The notes under the pieces: generated by a model
Told to the model about the DNA's origin: nothing
What the model saw: only the letters and a program-made list of their open reading frames with translations
Databases searched by the model: none
In this document: positions 1-13,225 of the stretch, one piece after another
Position numbering within the stretch: the first letter of the stretch is position 1
How the letters are laid out: every line of letters begins with the position of its first letter
Assembly: GCA_963700045.1 (NCBI GenBank)
Contig: CAVOWK010000026.1
Span: 14,663 to 78,662, forward strand
DNA: 64,000 nt
Direction: 5' to 3'
Source: RPQJ01 sp963700045
GTDB taxonomy: Bacteria; Pseudomonadota; Gammaproteobacteria; Steroidobacterales; Steroidobacteraceae
Made by a program: the position numbers and the translations under genes

Positions 1-1065
1 CCAGCCCCAGTAGCGGTGACCATCGACGGCACGCATGTGTTCGTCGATGGCATCGTGCAACGCATGCCGGCGCAGGGATTCGCCGCGTTCAGCGCGGTAG
101 GCCTGGAATCGCGCGGTACGCGCCGACGTCTGCGCTGACTGGTCGCGACGGAAGTGCGCGTGCAGCAGCTTCAGGATGCGCAGCTTCGCCTGCGCCACGC
201 CGGGGTAGTCCACGCAAGGCGTCGCGCGCAGTCGCGCGAGCTCGGCCTGGAATCCGGCCGCCTGCACGATCGCCTGGGCCTCGGCACAGTGCCCGTACTC
301 CGCGACGCGCTCGATCGCAATGTAGAGCACGTTGAGGAAGTGCCGTGACGAAGGGCTGTACGGGCTGAATTGCCACGGATTGCCGGGGAACAGCGCATGC
401 AGCGGATTGAGGCCGACAAAGGCGGCGCCCTGCTCCGCGCACGCACGCACGACGGCAGCCAGGTCGGCAAAATCGCCGATGCCCCAGTTCTGCTCCGAAC
501 GCAACGTATAGAGCTGCACCGCCACGCCCCACAGCCGCCCGCCATCCTGCAGGACCCTGGGTTCATGGCACGGCAGCGGCGCCACCACGAGTGCGCAGCA
601 TTCGCTCGCACCGCCATCGATTGCGACGTGCAGTGTGTGATAGCCGTGCGGCAGGTTGCCGGGCAGCGGCAGGTCGCGCCGTGTCAGCCAGCGGCCGTCG
701 ACTTCGCGCCGCTCGTGTTCGGGCAGCTCGGCCGCGCGCGCGCGACCGCTGACTTCGTCGCCGCCTTCGGTGACGATGCGCCAGGCGAGTTCCCGCGCGA
801 GCGAGTCGGCAGGTACCGCGAGTGTCACGTTGTTGCGGTGCGGGTGCACCACCGCCACGGGTGACAACAGCGAACGCAGGCGCGCGGTCTCGCACTCGTG
901 CAATTCGCGCTCGATTGCCGCTGCATCGGACGTGGCGCAACCCATCGCCGCCAGGATCGCCGTCTTGGTTTCGCGGCTGATCTGCAGCAGTTCGCCGCGA
1001 AAATTGTGGTAAGCGTCGCCGATACCGCGCTGCCTGGCGAGTTGATCGAGCAATGAGTCGAGCAT
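1..1065 (-). CDS. malQ: 4-alpha-glucanotransferase (amylomaltase), N-terminal part, cut by window edge
   Basis: The 355 codons in the window read MLDSLLDQLARQRGIGD at the start and run off the left edge in frame, so the gene is partial at its 3' end. MalQ is a cytoplasmic GH77 enzyme that disproportionates maltodextrins. The visible part holds the N-terminal accessory domain (about residues 1-150) typical of the long proteobacterial form, then the start of the barrel with WGIGDF and FSPYSPSSRHFLNVLYI (about 215-275), a stretch characteristic of the family. The catalytic carboxylates lie beyond the window. It sits 69 nt downstream of glgX on the same strand and is probably the last visible gene of the glycogen operon. 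The start ATG at 1065 is the only one that gives the family-typical N-terminus. Confidence 0.85.
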   Translation of the reverse strand, partial: MLDSLLDQLARQRGIGDAYHNFRGELLQISRETKTAILAAMGCATSDAAAIERELHECETARLRSLLSPVAVVHPHRNNVTLAVPADSLARELAWRIVTEGGDEVSGRARAAELPEHERREVDGRWLTRRDLPLPGNLPHGYHTLHVAIDGGASECCALVVAPLPCHEPRVLQDGGRLWGVAVQLYTLRSEQNWGIGDFADLAAVVRACAEQGAAFVGLNPLHALFPGNPWQFSPYSPSSRHFLNVLYIAIERVAEYGHCAEAQAIVQAAGFQAELARLRATPCVDYPGVAQAKLRILKLLHAHFRRDQSAQTSARTARFQAYRAERGESLRRHALHDAIDEHMRAVDGHRYWGW

Positions 1066-1134
1066 GCGATACCGTCCGGTTGGCGGTCGCGACGATGCCT
1101 TACGTCAGGGACCGCCGCAAGTGAATTGATTCGA

Positions 1135-3282
1135 TCACACGGCCTGCGATTCCAGCAGGACCGTGCTCTGTGGCTGCAGCGCAAGCCGCGTTCCGGCGCT
1201 GAGACTGGCCACGGCGCGCGGCGGTTGCGCGTGACTGGTGTCGAACAGCACGCCCCAGGCCGAGCCTTCGGGTCCGGCTGGCAAGGTCATCTGCGCCGGC
1301 GTGACGTCGGCGTTGAAGGCGATGAGCAGGTCGCCGTTGCGGGTGCTGCGAGCCGCGGCGCCGTTCAACAGCACGGCGATCGATGCAAGCCTGGAATCGT
1401 TCCAGTCGGACTCGGTCATCTCGCGCCCCGACGGGTGCAGCCACGTCACGTCCCTGATGTCCGCGCCGCGCCGCGCGCCCTTGAGGAACGTGTCGCGACG
1501 CAGCCAGAGTCGCGACTTGCGCAGGTCGATCAGGCGGCGCACGAACGCGATCAACGGTGCGTTGCGCTCCGCGAGCGTCCAGTCGATCCAGTTGATCTCG
1601 TTGTCCTGGCAATATGCATTGTTGTTGCCTTGCTGCGTGCGACCGAATTCGTCGCCCGCCATCAGCATGGGGACTCCCTGTGACAGGAACACGGTCGCGA
1701 GCAGGTTGCGGGCCTGGCGTGCGCGCGTTGCAAGAATCACCGGATCGTCCGTCGGACCCTGGACACCGTAATTTGCGCTCAGGTTGTGCGCGTGACCGTC
1801 GCGGTTGCCCTCGAGGTTCGCCTCGTTGTGACGGTCGCTATAAGTCACGGTGTCGTGCAGCGTGAAGCCGTCGTGCGCGGCGATGTAATTGATGCTGGCC
1901 GTCGGCTTGCGGCCGCGCGCGCGAAAGAGGTCGCTGGAACCGGCGAAGCGCTCGACGAACGCACCGACGAGTGGGCGGTCGCCGCGCCAGAACGCCCGCG
2001 CCGTGTCGCGATAGCGGTCATTCCACTCGGCCCAGCCGACCGGGAACGACCCGAGCTGGTAACCGCCCGCGCCGACATCCCACGGCTCCGCAATCAGCTT
2101 GAGATAGGCGAGCTGCGGGTCGGCGCGCAGCGCCGCGAAGAACGGCGCCGAGCGGCTGAACCCGTGCGCGTCCCGGCCGAGGATCGGCGCAAGGTCGAAG
2201 CGGAAGCCGTCGACGTGCATTTCCGTGGCCCAGTACCGCAGGCAATCGATCACCATGGCGCGCACGGCGGGTTCGTCGAAGTTGATCGTGTTGCCGCAGC
2301 CGGAAAAATTCAGGTAATGCGCACGATTGTCGGCGGGCAACCGGTAATAGACCGGATTGTCGAAGCCGCGCAGGCTCAGCGTCGGTCCGTGCTCGTTGCC
2401 TTCGGCCGTGTGATTGAACACGACGTCGAGAATGACCTCGAGGCCGGCCTGGTGCAGCGCGCGCACCATCGTCTTGAATTCGGTGACCGCATCCTCGACT
2501 GCGTAGCTCGGCTCGGGTGCGAACCAGGCGAGCGAGTTGTAACCCCAGTAATTCGCGAGGCCGCGCTCGGCGAGGAACTGCTCGCTGACGAACGCCTGCA
2601 CCGGCATCAGCTCGATGGTGGTAACGCCGAGCCGCTTGAGGTACTCGATGACCGCCGGTTCGGCGAGCCCGAGGAACTTGCCGCGCAGGTGCGGCGGTAC
2701 CGCCGGATGCAGCTGCGTGAAGCCCTTGACGTGCACTTCGTAGATGATCGTGTCGCGCCACGGGACGTTCGGTGAACGCACCATCGCCCAGTCGAAACTG
2801 CCGTCGACCACTTCGCCGCGTGGCACGTGCGGCGCGCTGTCTTCGGACGACGGCAGGTCGTCGCGGCCACGCACGGCGCCGTGCAGTGACGGGTGCCACT
2901 CGAAGTTTCCGCGCAGCGACTGCGCGCAGGGATCGACCAGCAGCTTCGACGGATTGAAGCGCAGGCCACGCGCCGGATCGTAGGGCCCGTGCACGCGATA
3001 GCCGTACTGCAGCCCCGGGCCGCCGAAGCGCGCCGGCAGGAAGCCGTGCCACAGGTTGCCCGTGCGTGACGGCAATTCGAGTCGCGCGATTTCGTCGCGA
3101 CCGCTGCCATCGAAGAGACAGAGTTCGACACGCTCCGCGTGCGCAGAATAGACCGCGAAATTCGTGCCACGCCCGGTCCAGTTTGCGCCGAGCGGCTGGG
3201 GTGAACCTGCTTCCAGGCGCGGCGCACCCGGTGCAAGGCCCAGCGTCATGTCGTCCGGCGTGGAAGGGTCGAACATACCCAT
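1135..3282 (-). CDS. glgX: Glycogen debranching enzyme GlgX (isoamylase type, GH13)
   Basis: A 715-residue protein, close to usual GlgX length, which hydrolyses alpha-1,6 branches of phosphorylase-trimmed glycogen in the cytoplasm. An N-terminal CBM48-like domain (PLGANWTGRGTNFAVYSAHA, about 30-120) precedes the GH13 barrel. I see the region with DVVFNHTAEGN (about 288), the nucleophile motif DGFRFDLAPILGR (about 360), the acid region LIAEPWDVG (about 397) and NYIAAHDGFTL (about 468). It starts 7 nt after the end of glgB, so the two are surely co-transcribed. The chosen ATG is the first of three close Met codons (residues 1, 3 and 11); later starts remain possible. Closely related TreX would be the main alternative name. 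Confidence 0.93.
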   Translation of the reverse strand: MGMFDPSTPDDMTLGLAPGAPRLEAGSPQPLGANWTGRGTNFAVYSAHAERVELCLFDGSGRDEIARLELPSRTGNLWHGFLPARFGGPGLQYGYRVHGPYDPARGLRFNPSKLLVDPCAQSLRGNFEWHPSLHGAVRGRDDLPSSEDSAPHVPRGEVVDGSFDWAMVRSPNVPWRDTIIYEVHVKGFTQLHPAVPPHLRGKFLGLAEPAVIEYLKRLGVTTIELMPVQAFVSEQFLAERGLANYWGYNSLAWFAPEPSYAVEDAVTEFKTMVRALHQAGLEVILDVVFNHTAEGNEHGPTLSLRGFDNPVYYRLPADNRAHYLNFSGCGNTINFDEPAVRAMVIDCLRYWATEMHVDGFRFDLAPILGRDAHGFSRSAPFFAALRADPQLAYLKLIAEPWDVGAGGYQLGSFPVGWAEWNDRYRDTARAFWRGDRPLVGAFVERFAGSSDLFRARGRKPTASINYIAAHDGFTLHDTVTYSDRHNEANLEGNRDGHAHNLSANYGVQGPTDDPVILATRARQARNLLATVFLSQGVPMLMAGDEFGRTQQGNNNAYCQDNEINWIDWTLAERNAPLIAFVRRLIDLRKSRLWLRRDTFLKGARRGADIRDVTWLHPSGREMTESDWNDSRLASIAVLLNGAAARSTRNGDLLIAFNADVTPAQMTLPAGPEGSAWGVLFDTSHAQPPRAVASLSAGTRLALQPQSTVLLESQAV

Positions 3283-3289
3283 CGGACTC

Positions 3290-5509
3290 TCAGTCGGCGA
3301 GCTCGAAGAACAGCGCGCCGAGCGGCGGCAGGTCGAGCCGGATATGGCACGGGTAACCCTGGCACGGCGCCAGTTGCGTCACGACGCGCTGCTGCTGGTT
3401 GAAGCCGGAGCCGCCATAGCGCGCGGCGTCGGTATCGAGCACCTTGCGGTACGTTCCCGTCTCGGGAACGCCCAGCCAGTAGTCCTCGCGCGGCACCGGC
3501 GTGCAGTTGAACACGCACAACAGCGGCGGCCGATCCGGGTGCAGCGGCGACCGGCGCAGGAAGGCGAACACGCTCTGGTCGCCATTGTGCAGGTCGATCC
3601 ACGCGAATCCCGCGGGGTCGGTATCGCTGGCGTGCAGCACCGGATTCTCGAGATAGAGGTGGTTCAGGTCGCGGTTCAGGTCGAGCAGCGCGCGATGCTC
3701 GGGTTGCTCGAGCAGGTGCCAGTCGAGCGAATGCTGCTCGCGCCATTCCTGCCATTGCCCGAACTCGCACCCCATGAACAGCAGCTTCTTGCCCGGGTGC
3801 GCCGTCATGTACGCGCGGAACCAGCGATAGTTCGCGCGCTTCTGCCACACGTCGCCCGGCATCTTGTCGAGCAGCGAACCCTTGCCGTGCACGACTTCGT
3901 CGTGCGAGATCGGCAGCACGAATTTCTCGGACCAGGCGTAGACGAACGAGAACGTCACCAGCGAATGATGGAACCGCCGATGCACCGGATCGTGCTCGAC
4001 GTAACGCAGCGTGTCGTTCATCCAGCCCATGTTCCACTTGAAGTGGAACCCGAGCCCGCCGAGGTGCGCCGGTTGCGTGACGCCGGGAAACGCCGTCGAT
4101 TCCTCGGCGAACGTCATCACGCCCGGGTAGTCCCGACCGATTGCAGTGTTGAGCTGGCGCAGGAACTCGATCGCGTCGAGGTTCTCGCGGCCGCCGTACC
4201 GGTTCGGCACCCATTCACCGGCCTTGCGGCTGTAGTCGAGGTACAGCATCGAGGCGACCGCGTCCACGCGCAGGCCGTCGACGTGATAACGGTCGATCCA
4301 GTACAGCGCGTTCGCCACGAGGAAATTGCGCACCTCGTGCCGGCCGTAATTGAAGATCTTGGTGCCCCAGTCCGCGTGCTCGCCGAGCCGCGGGTCGGAG
4401 TGCTCGTACAGGCTCGAGCCGTCGAAATTCGCGAGGCCGTGGTCGTCGCGCGGGAAATGCGCCGGCACCCAGTCGATGATCACGCCCAGGCCCGCCTGGT
4501 GACAGCGGTCGACGAAGGCCATGAAATCCTGCGGCGTGCCGAAGCGCGAACTCGGCGCGTAGTAGCCGACCACCTGGTAGCCCCACGAACCATCGAACGG
4601 ATGTTCGGCCACACCCATCAGTTCGAGGTGCGTGTAACCCTGGTCCTTCGCGTACGGGATCAGCTCGTCCGCGAGCTCACGCCAGTTGAGAAACTGGGGT
4701 TCGCGGTCGTAATCGCGACGCCAGCTGCCGGGATGCACTTCGTAGATGTTGATCGGCTGCAGGTGATGCGGCGCGGTCTTGCGCGCATCGATCCAGTCCG
4801 CATCGTGCCACTCGTAGCCGTCGAGCGCGGCGACGATCGAAGCAGTGCCCGGGCGCAGCTCCATCGCAAAGCCGTACGGATCGGACTTGAGGACGGTGGT
4901 GCCGGCCTTGGTGCGGATCTCGTACTTGTACAGCGTGCCCGGTCCGACGCCAGGCACGAACAGCTCCCAGATCCCGGAGCCGCCGCGAGTCTGCAGGGCG
5001 TGCTTGCGGCCATCCCACAGGTTGAACGGGCCGACCACGCTGACGCGTTCTGCGTTGGGCGCCCAGACGGCGAACCGCGTGCCGGACAGGCCGTCGAGTT
5101 CGGCAGGATGCGCGCCGAGCTTGTAGTAGATCGTGTAGTGATTGCCTTCGCCGAACAGGTACAGGTCGAAGTCGGAGAGCTGCGGCGCGAAGTAGTACGC
5201 GTCGTGCTTGTCCACCTCGACGCCGCTCGCGTAGCGCACGTGCAGCTTGTACGGCTGCAACGGGCGACGGTGCGGCACGCGGCCTTCGAACAGTCCCGCC
5301 GGATGGATCGGCTTCAGTTCGACCGCGGCTTCGCCTTCCCAGCGCACGCTGACGGCCACCGCGTCCGGCTCGAGCACGCGCACGACGCACACCGGAGCGT
5401 CGTTCCTGCGTGCGAACTCGTGGTAGCCCAGAACCGAACGTGGCGCGGGGTGATGCGCGTTGACCAGCGCGTCGATGTCGGCGGGCGAAAGAGTCGTGCG
5501 GACGGTCAT
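3290..5509 (-). CDS. glgB: 1,4-alpha-glucan branching enzyme
   Basis: A 739-residue protein, normal GlgB length (about 730). It moves alpha-1,4 chains to form alpha-1,6 branches in glycogen. Two N-terminal beta domains are visible (HHPAPRSVLGYHE near residue 19, then TRFAVWAPNAERVSVVGPFN near 145). The GH13 barrel follows with YWIDRYHVDGLRVDAVASM (nucleophile Asp about 415), MTFAEESTAFP (acid Glu about 468) and LPISHDEVVHGKGSLLDKMPG (about 535), all diagnostic for branching enzymes. The start is the ATG preceding TVRTTLSPADIDALV. Its leader contains a G-quadruplex-type tract on the template strand. Upstream glgP is 288 nt away, separated by a large hairpin, so glgB may have its own promoter. 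Confidence 0.96.
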   Translation of the reverse strand: MTVRTTLSPADIDALVNAHHPAPRSVLGYHEFARRNDAPVCVVRVLEPDAVAVSVRWEGEAAVELKPIHPAGLFEGRVPHRRPLQPYKLHVRYASGVEVDKHDAYYFAPQLSDFDLYLFGEGNHYTIYYKLGAHPAELDGLSGTRFAVWAPNAERVSVVGPFNLWDGRKHALQTRGGSGIWELFVPGVGPGTLYKYEIRTKAGTTVLKSDPYGFAMELRPGTASIVAALDGYEWHDADWIDARKTAPHHLQPINIYEVHPGSWRRDYDREPQFLNWRELADELIPYAKDQGYTHLELMGVAEHPFDGSWGYQVVGYYAPSSRFGTPQDFMAFVDRCHQAGLGVIIDWVPAHFPRDDHGLANFDGSSLYEHSDPRLGEHADWGTKIFNYGRHEVRNFLVANALYWIDRYHVDGLRVDAVASMLYLDYSRKAGEWVPNRYGGRENLDAIEFLRQLNTAIGRDYPGVMTFAEESTAFPGVTQPAHLGGLGFHFKWNMGWMNDTLRYVEHDPVHRRFHHSLVTFSFVYAWSEKFVLPISHDEVVHGKGSLLDKMPGDVWQKRANYRWFRAYMTAHPGKKLLFMGCEFGQWQEWREQHSLDWHLLEQPEHRALLDLNRDLNHLYLENPVLHASDTDPAGFAWIDLHNGDQSVFAFLRRSPLHPDRPPLLCVFNCTPVPREDYWLGVPETGTYRKVLDTDAARYGGSGFNQQQRVVTQLAPCQGYPCHIRLDLPPLGALFFELAD

Positions 5510-5531
5510 TGCCGCAGTCTAGCCTGCGGCA

Positions 5532-5556
5532 GGGGATAGGGGATGGGGGATAGGGG
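5532..5556 (+). other. G-quadruplex motif in glgB leader
   Basis: Four G-runs lie in 25 nt: GGGG-ATA-GGGG-AT-GGGGG-ATA-GGGG. The loops are only 3, 2 and 3 nt, which is an ideal intramolecular G4 pattern. It sits 23 nt upstream of the glgB start codon, with the G-runs on the template strand of glgB. The formation of a structure is inference. Confidence 0.6.
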
Positions 5557-5631
5557 TTAGTCGGAAGAGAGAGCGCCGATGAATTCGATTTCATGGGTGC
5601 GGCGGTGCGGGCATCACGGATGGCGGCGTCT

Positions 5632-5656
5632 CAATCCGGTGTTCTGGGCTACCTTT
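5632..5656 (+). repeat. Possible decayed remnant of a conserved-loop hairpin
   Basis: CAATCCGGTGTTCT (5632-5645) is identical over 14 nt to one stem arm of the hairpin at 12799-12872. It is followed within 6 nt by CCTTTCC, the last half of the 14-nt loop shared by all three intact hairpins. The intervening stem and first loop half are missing, as if deleted. Confidence 0.4.
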
Positions 5657-5684
5657 CCGGCGCCGGTGCCGCTGACACGTATTG

Positions 5685-5766
5685 GCAGCCGGTCGATCCG
5701 ACCTCTTTGCCGGATCGCGTGTCTGCCTTTCCGCGATCCGGCAAAGAGGTCGGATCGACCGGCTGC
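5685..5766 (+). repeat. Conserved-loop hairpin element 1
   Basis: A perfect inverted repeat: left arm 5685-5718 and right arm 5733-5766, 34 bp with no mismatch. They enclose the 14-nt loop GTGTCTGCCTTTCC (5719-5732). The loop is identical to those of the hairpins at 12.8 and 13.25 kb, while the stem differs except for a shared ATCCG about 8-12 nt from its outer end. It lies between the glgP stop and the glgB start. It could act as a terminator for glgP, but no T-run follows the right arm on either strand, so a simple intrinsic terminator does not explain it. Confidence 0.9.
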
Positions 5767-5797
5767 ACGCGCCGAAACCCCGCCGCGACGGTGCCCG

Positions 5798-8266
<2,469 letters not shown>

Positions 8267-8336
8267 GTTGTGACTCCGTACGCTGGCGCGGGACTGCCCG
8301 CGTCTTGTTCTTGGACGACTAAGGCGCCGCGGCGTG

Positions 8337-8948
8337 TCAGAGCTTCTGCAGCGTCCGCTCGGCCACGATGCGCCAGCCCTGCGCGTCCCTTGCGAGCGTC
8401 AGTTCCTTGACGTACGCATCCTTGCCGAAGCGCTGCACGAACGTCACGACCTTGCGGTCGGGACCGGCGTCCTTCGTCTTGAGTTCTTCGAGTCGCGCGT
8501 CGGGCGGGTCGCCGTTCGCGACCTGTTGCTTGCGGTCTTCGATGTAGGCCGTGGCACCGCCATTCTCCGCAGCCTGGAATTGCGGCGAGTAGAAGGCCGC
8601 CACCTGATCCGGTTTGCGGTTCGCCCACGCTGTGGCCCAGACATACACGGCCTCTTCGACCGAGCCGGCCATCACGGCCTTGGGACCGAAGTATGCGGGC
8701 GGCTGATCGAGGCACTTGGGTGCCGGATCGAGCTTCGCGGGATCGGGTGCCGCTGGCGGAATGGTCATGCCGCCGCTCAGACGCTCGCTGCCCGTCACGC
8801 CTTCCGGCAGCTGCAATCGGGGACGTTCCTGCGCAGCGAGGTACTCGGGGTTGTCGCCACAGGGATTGTTGGTGGCGCAGCCCGTCAGCGCGGCAACCGC
8901 CATGCCCGGCAGGATCAGCAAGCGAAGCGAGGTGCTCGAAACGGGCAT
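8337..8948 (-). CDS. Lipoprotein with NTF2-like (Cds6/SnoaL-type) C-terminal domain
   Basis: A 203-residue protein beginning MPVSSTSLRLLILPGMAV with lipobox LTGC near residue 22, hence probably a membrane-anchored periplasmic lipoprotein. The middle is Pro-rich. The last about 110 residues (EAVYVWATAWANRKPDQVAAFYSPQF onward, ending WRIVAERTLQKL) have the pattern of the small cone-shaped NTF2-like domain seen in Cds6-type L,D-transpeptidase partners and other envelope proteins. No catalytic function can be assigned. I chose the ATG that places the signal peptide at the N-terminus; the frame is open further upstream, but that extension overlaps the next gene and looks like non-coding sequence. 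Confidence 0.75.
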   Translation of the reverse strand: MPVSSTSLRLLILPGMAVAALTGCATNNPCGDNPEYLAAQERPRLQLPEGVTGSERLSGGMTIPPAAPDPAKLDPAPKCLDQPPAYFGPKAVMAGSVEEAVYVWATAWANRKPDQVAAFYSPQFQAAENGGATAYIEDRKQQVANGDPPDARLEELKTKDAGPDRKVVTFVQRFGKDAYVKELTLARDAQGWRIVAERTLQKL

Positions 8949-9030
8949 CGGCGGATCACCGGGCGCAACAGGCGGAGGGGTCGCATTGTAGCGTCCCCCG
9001 CGCGGATGTGCCGCGCGTTGCCGGAGACGC

Positions 9031-9687
9031 CTAGGCGCTGTAGCCGCGCCGCGATCGCAGCACCTCGACCTGGTCGAGTTCCCACAAGTGCACTGGCGCG
9101 CCGCGGCGCACGAACATGCCCGACCCGGCATTGATGAACGAGCGTGCGAGCCGCTTGCGGTACCACTCGGCGGGACGGATGTGGACGTTGCGGTCCGTGC
9201 GGCGCTTGTCGCAGTACAGCTCCCAGTCCTCACGCGTCAGCGCGCCAAAGTGCAGGACGCCCTGGCACAGGCGAGCGAGGTTCCGCAGGCCGGCAGCCGC
9301 GGGGCGCACCGGCAGGTACTGGAACACGTCGTAACAGACGACGAGGTCGAAGGGCCGAGGGGCCTCGAACGTAGCCGCCGATCCCTGGGTCCAGCCGTGC
9401 TTGTCACACAGGTACTGGCTGACCTCGAGACCGGTGTACTTCGCCCTGGGGAAGTGCCGCAGCAACTGGTCGCGCATCAGGCCCAGTCCGCACCCCACGT
9501 CGAGAATCGAGCGTACCTGCAGCTCGCCGTGGTTTACGAACGCCGCGATCAAGTCGGCCCGCCGGATCATCTCCTTGCTGGTCACGACCCGCGTCTTCGG
9601 GTTGAGGTAGAAGCGACGGAAGAAGGCTTCGCCGAACTGCTCGGCCGGGGCGGTCTTCTTTTGCACGGGGAGTCTACGTCCTGGCAC
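9031..9687 (-). CDS. Class I SAM-dependent methyltransferase
   Basis: 218 residues with motif I ILDVGCGLGLMRDQLL (about 62-77), an acidic end of strand 2 in YTGLEVSQYLCDKHGW (about 85-100) and motif IV-like FDLVVCYDVFQYLP (about 115-128). These mark a Rossmann-fold SAM-binding methyltransferase of the Methyltransf_11/25 type. The substrate is unknown. The C-terminal third (RRTDRNVHIRPAEWYRKRLARSF) is Arg-rich. It is divergent from the hsp20-lon operon, with a 214-nt AT-rich gap between them that should carry both promoters. Confidence 0.8.
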   Translation of the reverse strand: MPGRRLPVQKKTAPAEQFGEAFFRRFYLNPKTRVVTSKEMIRRADLIAAFVNHGELQVRSILDVGCGLGLMRDQLLRHFPRAKYTGLEVSQYLCDKHGWTQGSAATFEAPRPFDLVVCYDVFQYLPVRPAAAGLRNLARLCQGVLHFGALTREDWELYCDKRRTDRNVHIRPAEWYRKRLARSFINAGSGMFVRRGAPVHLWELDQVEVLRSRRGYSA

Positions 9688-9740
9688 TTGGCCGGCGTCG
9701 GCCGGTGATCTTGATTCGGTAGCTAAAGCTTAAAGTATTT

Positions 9741-9765
9741 CTTGAATGATTAGCCAGAATTCAAG
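9741..9765. promoter_or_regulatory. Inverted repeat CTTGAAT-N11-ATTCAAG between divergent genes
   Basis: A perfect 7-bp dyad with 11-bp spacing lies in the most AT-rich part of the gap between the methyltransferase and hsp20. The spacing and symmetry suit a dimeric repressor. CTTGAA also resembles a heat-shock sigma -35 box, but no CCCCAT-like -10 follows, so the operator reading is preferred. The flanking AAGCTT copies add further imperfect symmetry. Confidence 0.35.
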
Positions 9766-9901
9766 CTTTACTTAGTTTTATCGAACAACAGCACGTTTCT
9801 GCGGCGACGTCTGATTCAGGTGCAGGCCACGCTCCGGTTGCATCGCTGCCAGACGCCCCCACTTCGTGGTTCATGCAGCAATCAGACAGGCAGCCGCGAC
9901 G

Positions 9902-10314
9902 ATGAACCGACGCGAAATGCGCTCATGGATGTGGGCCGAAGCGGTGGACAGGCTCGACCAGGCCGACCGCCTGCAACGGCAGTTTTTTCGCCTGGCCGTA
10001 CAGCCGGCAGACCGGCGACAGCAGCCCCGGTGGGAACCGCCGGTGGACGTCTATGCAGGTACCGAACAGGTGCTGATAGAGGTCGCGCTGCCCGGCGTCC
10101 CCGCGGATCGCATGGAACTGATTCTCGGGCCGGGCGAACTGGTGATCCGGGGCGAGCGCGCCCTGCCGAACCGGCCGGCGGGCACGACACTGCAACGACT
10201 GGAGATTCCTTACGGACGGTTCGAGCGCCGTCTGGCGCTCGGTCCCGGGCACTGGGACCTGGTTGACCGGCGACTCGCCGATGGCTGCCTGCAGTTGCTG
10301 CTGGCCCGCCGCTG

Positions 10315-10315
<1 letters not shown>
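9902..10315 (+). CDS. Hsp20/IbpA-type small heat-shock protein
   Basis: 137 residues from the ATG chosen here (MNRREMRSWMWAEAVDRL). The alpha-crystallin domain runs from about PRWEPPVDVYAGTEQVLIEVALPGV to the C-terminus, with LPGVPADRMEL and a GELVIRGER strand as in Hsp20 proteins. It is an ATP-independent holdase that keeps unfolded proteins available for refolding or degradation. A GTG 36 nt upstream is an alternative start, but ATG gives the more typical N-terminus. Its TGA overlaps the lon ATG (TGATG), so it is translationally coupled to the Lon protease; the pairing of a holdase with its protease is functionally sensible. Confidence 0.85.
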
Positions 10316-12756
<2,441 letters not shown>

Positions 12757-12798
12757 GCACCGCTTCGACGTGAGACGTCGCACGAGCGCGGGTCGATG

Positions 12799-12872
12799 GC
12801 CTGCGATCCGGTGTTCTTTCTGGCGAGCGGAAAGGCAGACACGCTCGCCAGAAAGAACACCGGATTGCAGGC
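12799..12872 (-). repeat. Conserved-loop hairpin element 2
   Basis: Arms 12799-12828 and 12843-12872 pair over 30 bp with a single G.T-type mismatch. The loop at 12829-12842 is GGAAAGGCAGACAC, the exact reverse complement of GTGTCTGCCTTTCC, so this copy is inverted relative to elements 1 and 3. It begins 42 nt after the lon stop codon. On its inner side it is followed directly by the conserved block shared with element 3. Confidence 0.9.
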
Positions 12873-12876
12873 TTGA

Positions 12877-12935
12877 CGTCACGCGCCTGAGCGCCTTTTC
12901 CGCAAAGCTGGAAAAGGCCGCACGGCGCAAGCAAC
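12877..12935 (-). repeat. Inner block of composite palindrome, left copy
   Basis: This 59-nt block matches the reverse complement of 13163-13222. The first 27 nt (beginning CGTCACGCGCCTGAGCG) and the last 17 nt (CGCACGGCGCAAGCAAC) are identical. The 15-16 nt between them differ, but in each copy they form a small hairpin of CTTTTCC paired with GGAAAAG. Confidence 0.85.
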
Positions 12936-13162
12936 ATCACCGCTGGCGTTCGAGCGACTGTTCCACCGCGGAGACGCGCACCAACGTGCACGCGAGTGGG
13001 CTGGCTGCCGAGGTTACAACGCGTAGCGCAGCGTTCATCCAATTCCTCGCGAATCGGGCCCATGCGCGGTCCGTTGGTTCCTTGGCTTGGTTGCCTGCGG
13101 CGGCGATGCACAGTGGGGAGCCGTGGTCGGGCGGCGGATCTGTGCTCGATTGGAGCGGCTCG
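12936..13162. other. Non-coding centre of the composite palindrome
   Basis: About 227 bp between the two inner blocks. The parts next to each block still show weak mirrored similarity (for example TTCGAGCG...CCACCGC on the left against the reverse complement of the right side), so the palindrome may once have been longer. No credible protein, RNA gene or promoter is seen; open frames here show no family-like composition. Confidence 0.5.
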
Positions 13163-13222
13163 GTTGCTTGCGCCGTGCGAACTTTTCCGCTCTCGGCGGA
13201 AAAGGCGCTCAGGCGCGTGACG
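13163..13222 (+). repeat. Inner block of composite palindrome, right copy
   Basis: The 60-nt mirror image of 12877-12935, with a CTTTTCCGC/GCGGAAAAG small hairpin in the middle. It abuts the outer hairpin of element 3 with a gap of 3 nt, as the left block abuts element 2. Confidence 0.85.
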
Positions 13223-13225
13223 GCA

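Noticed and set aside
8949..9233. Upstream extension of the NTF2-like lipoprotein gene
   Set aside because: It overlaps the methyltransferase gene and would bury the signal peptide.
9741..9760. Heat-shock sigma promoter before hsp20-lon
   Set aside because: CTTGAA fits the -35 box, but no CCCCAT-like -10 occurs at 13-17 nt.
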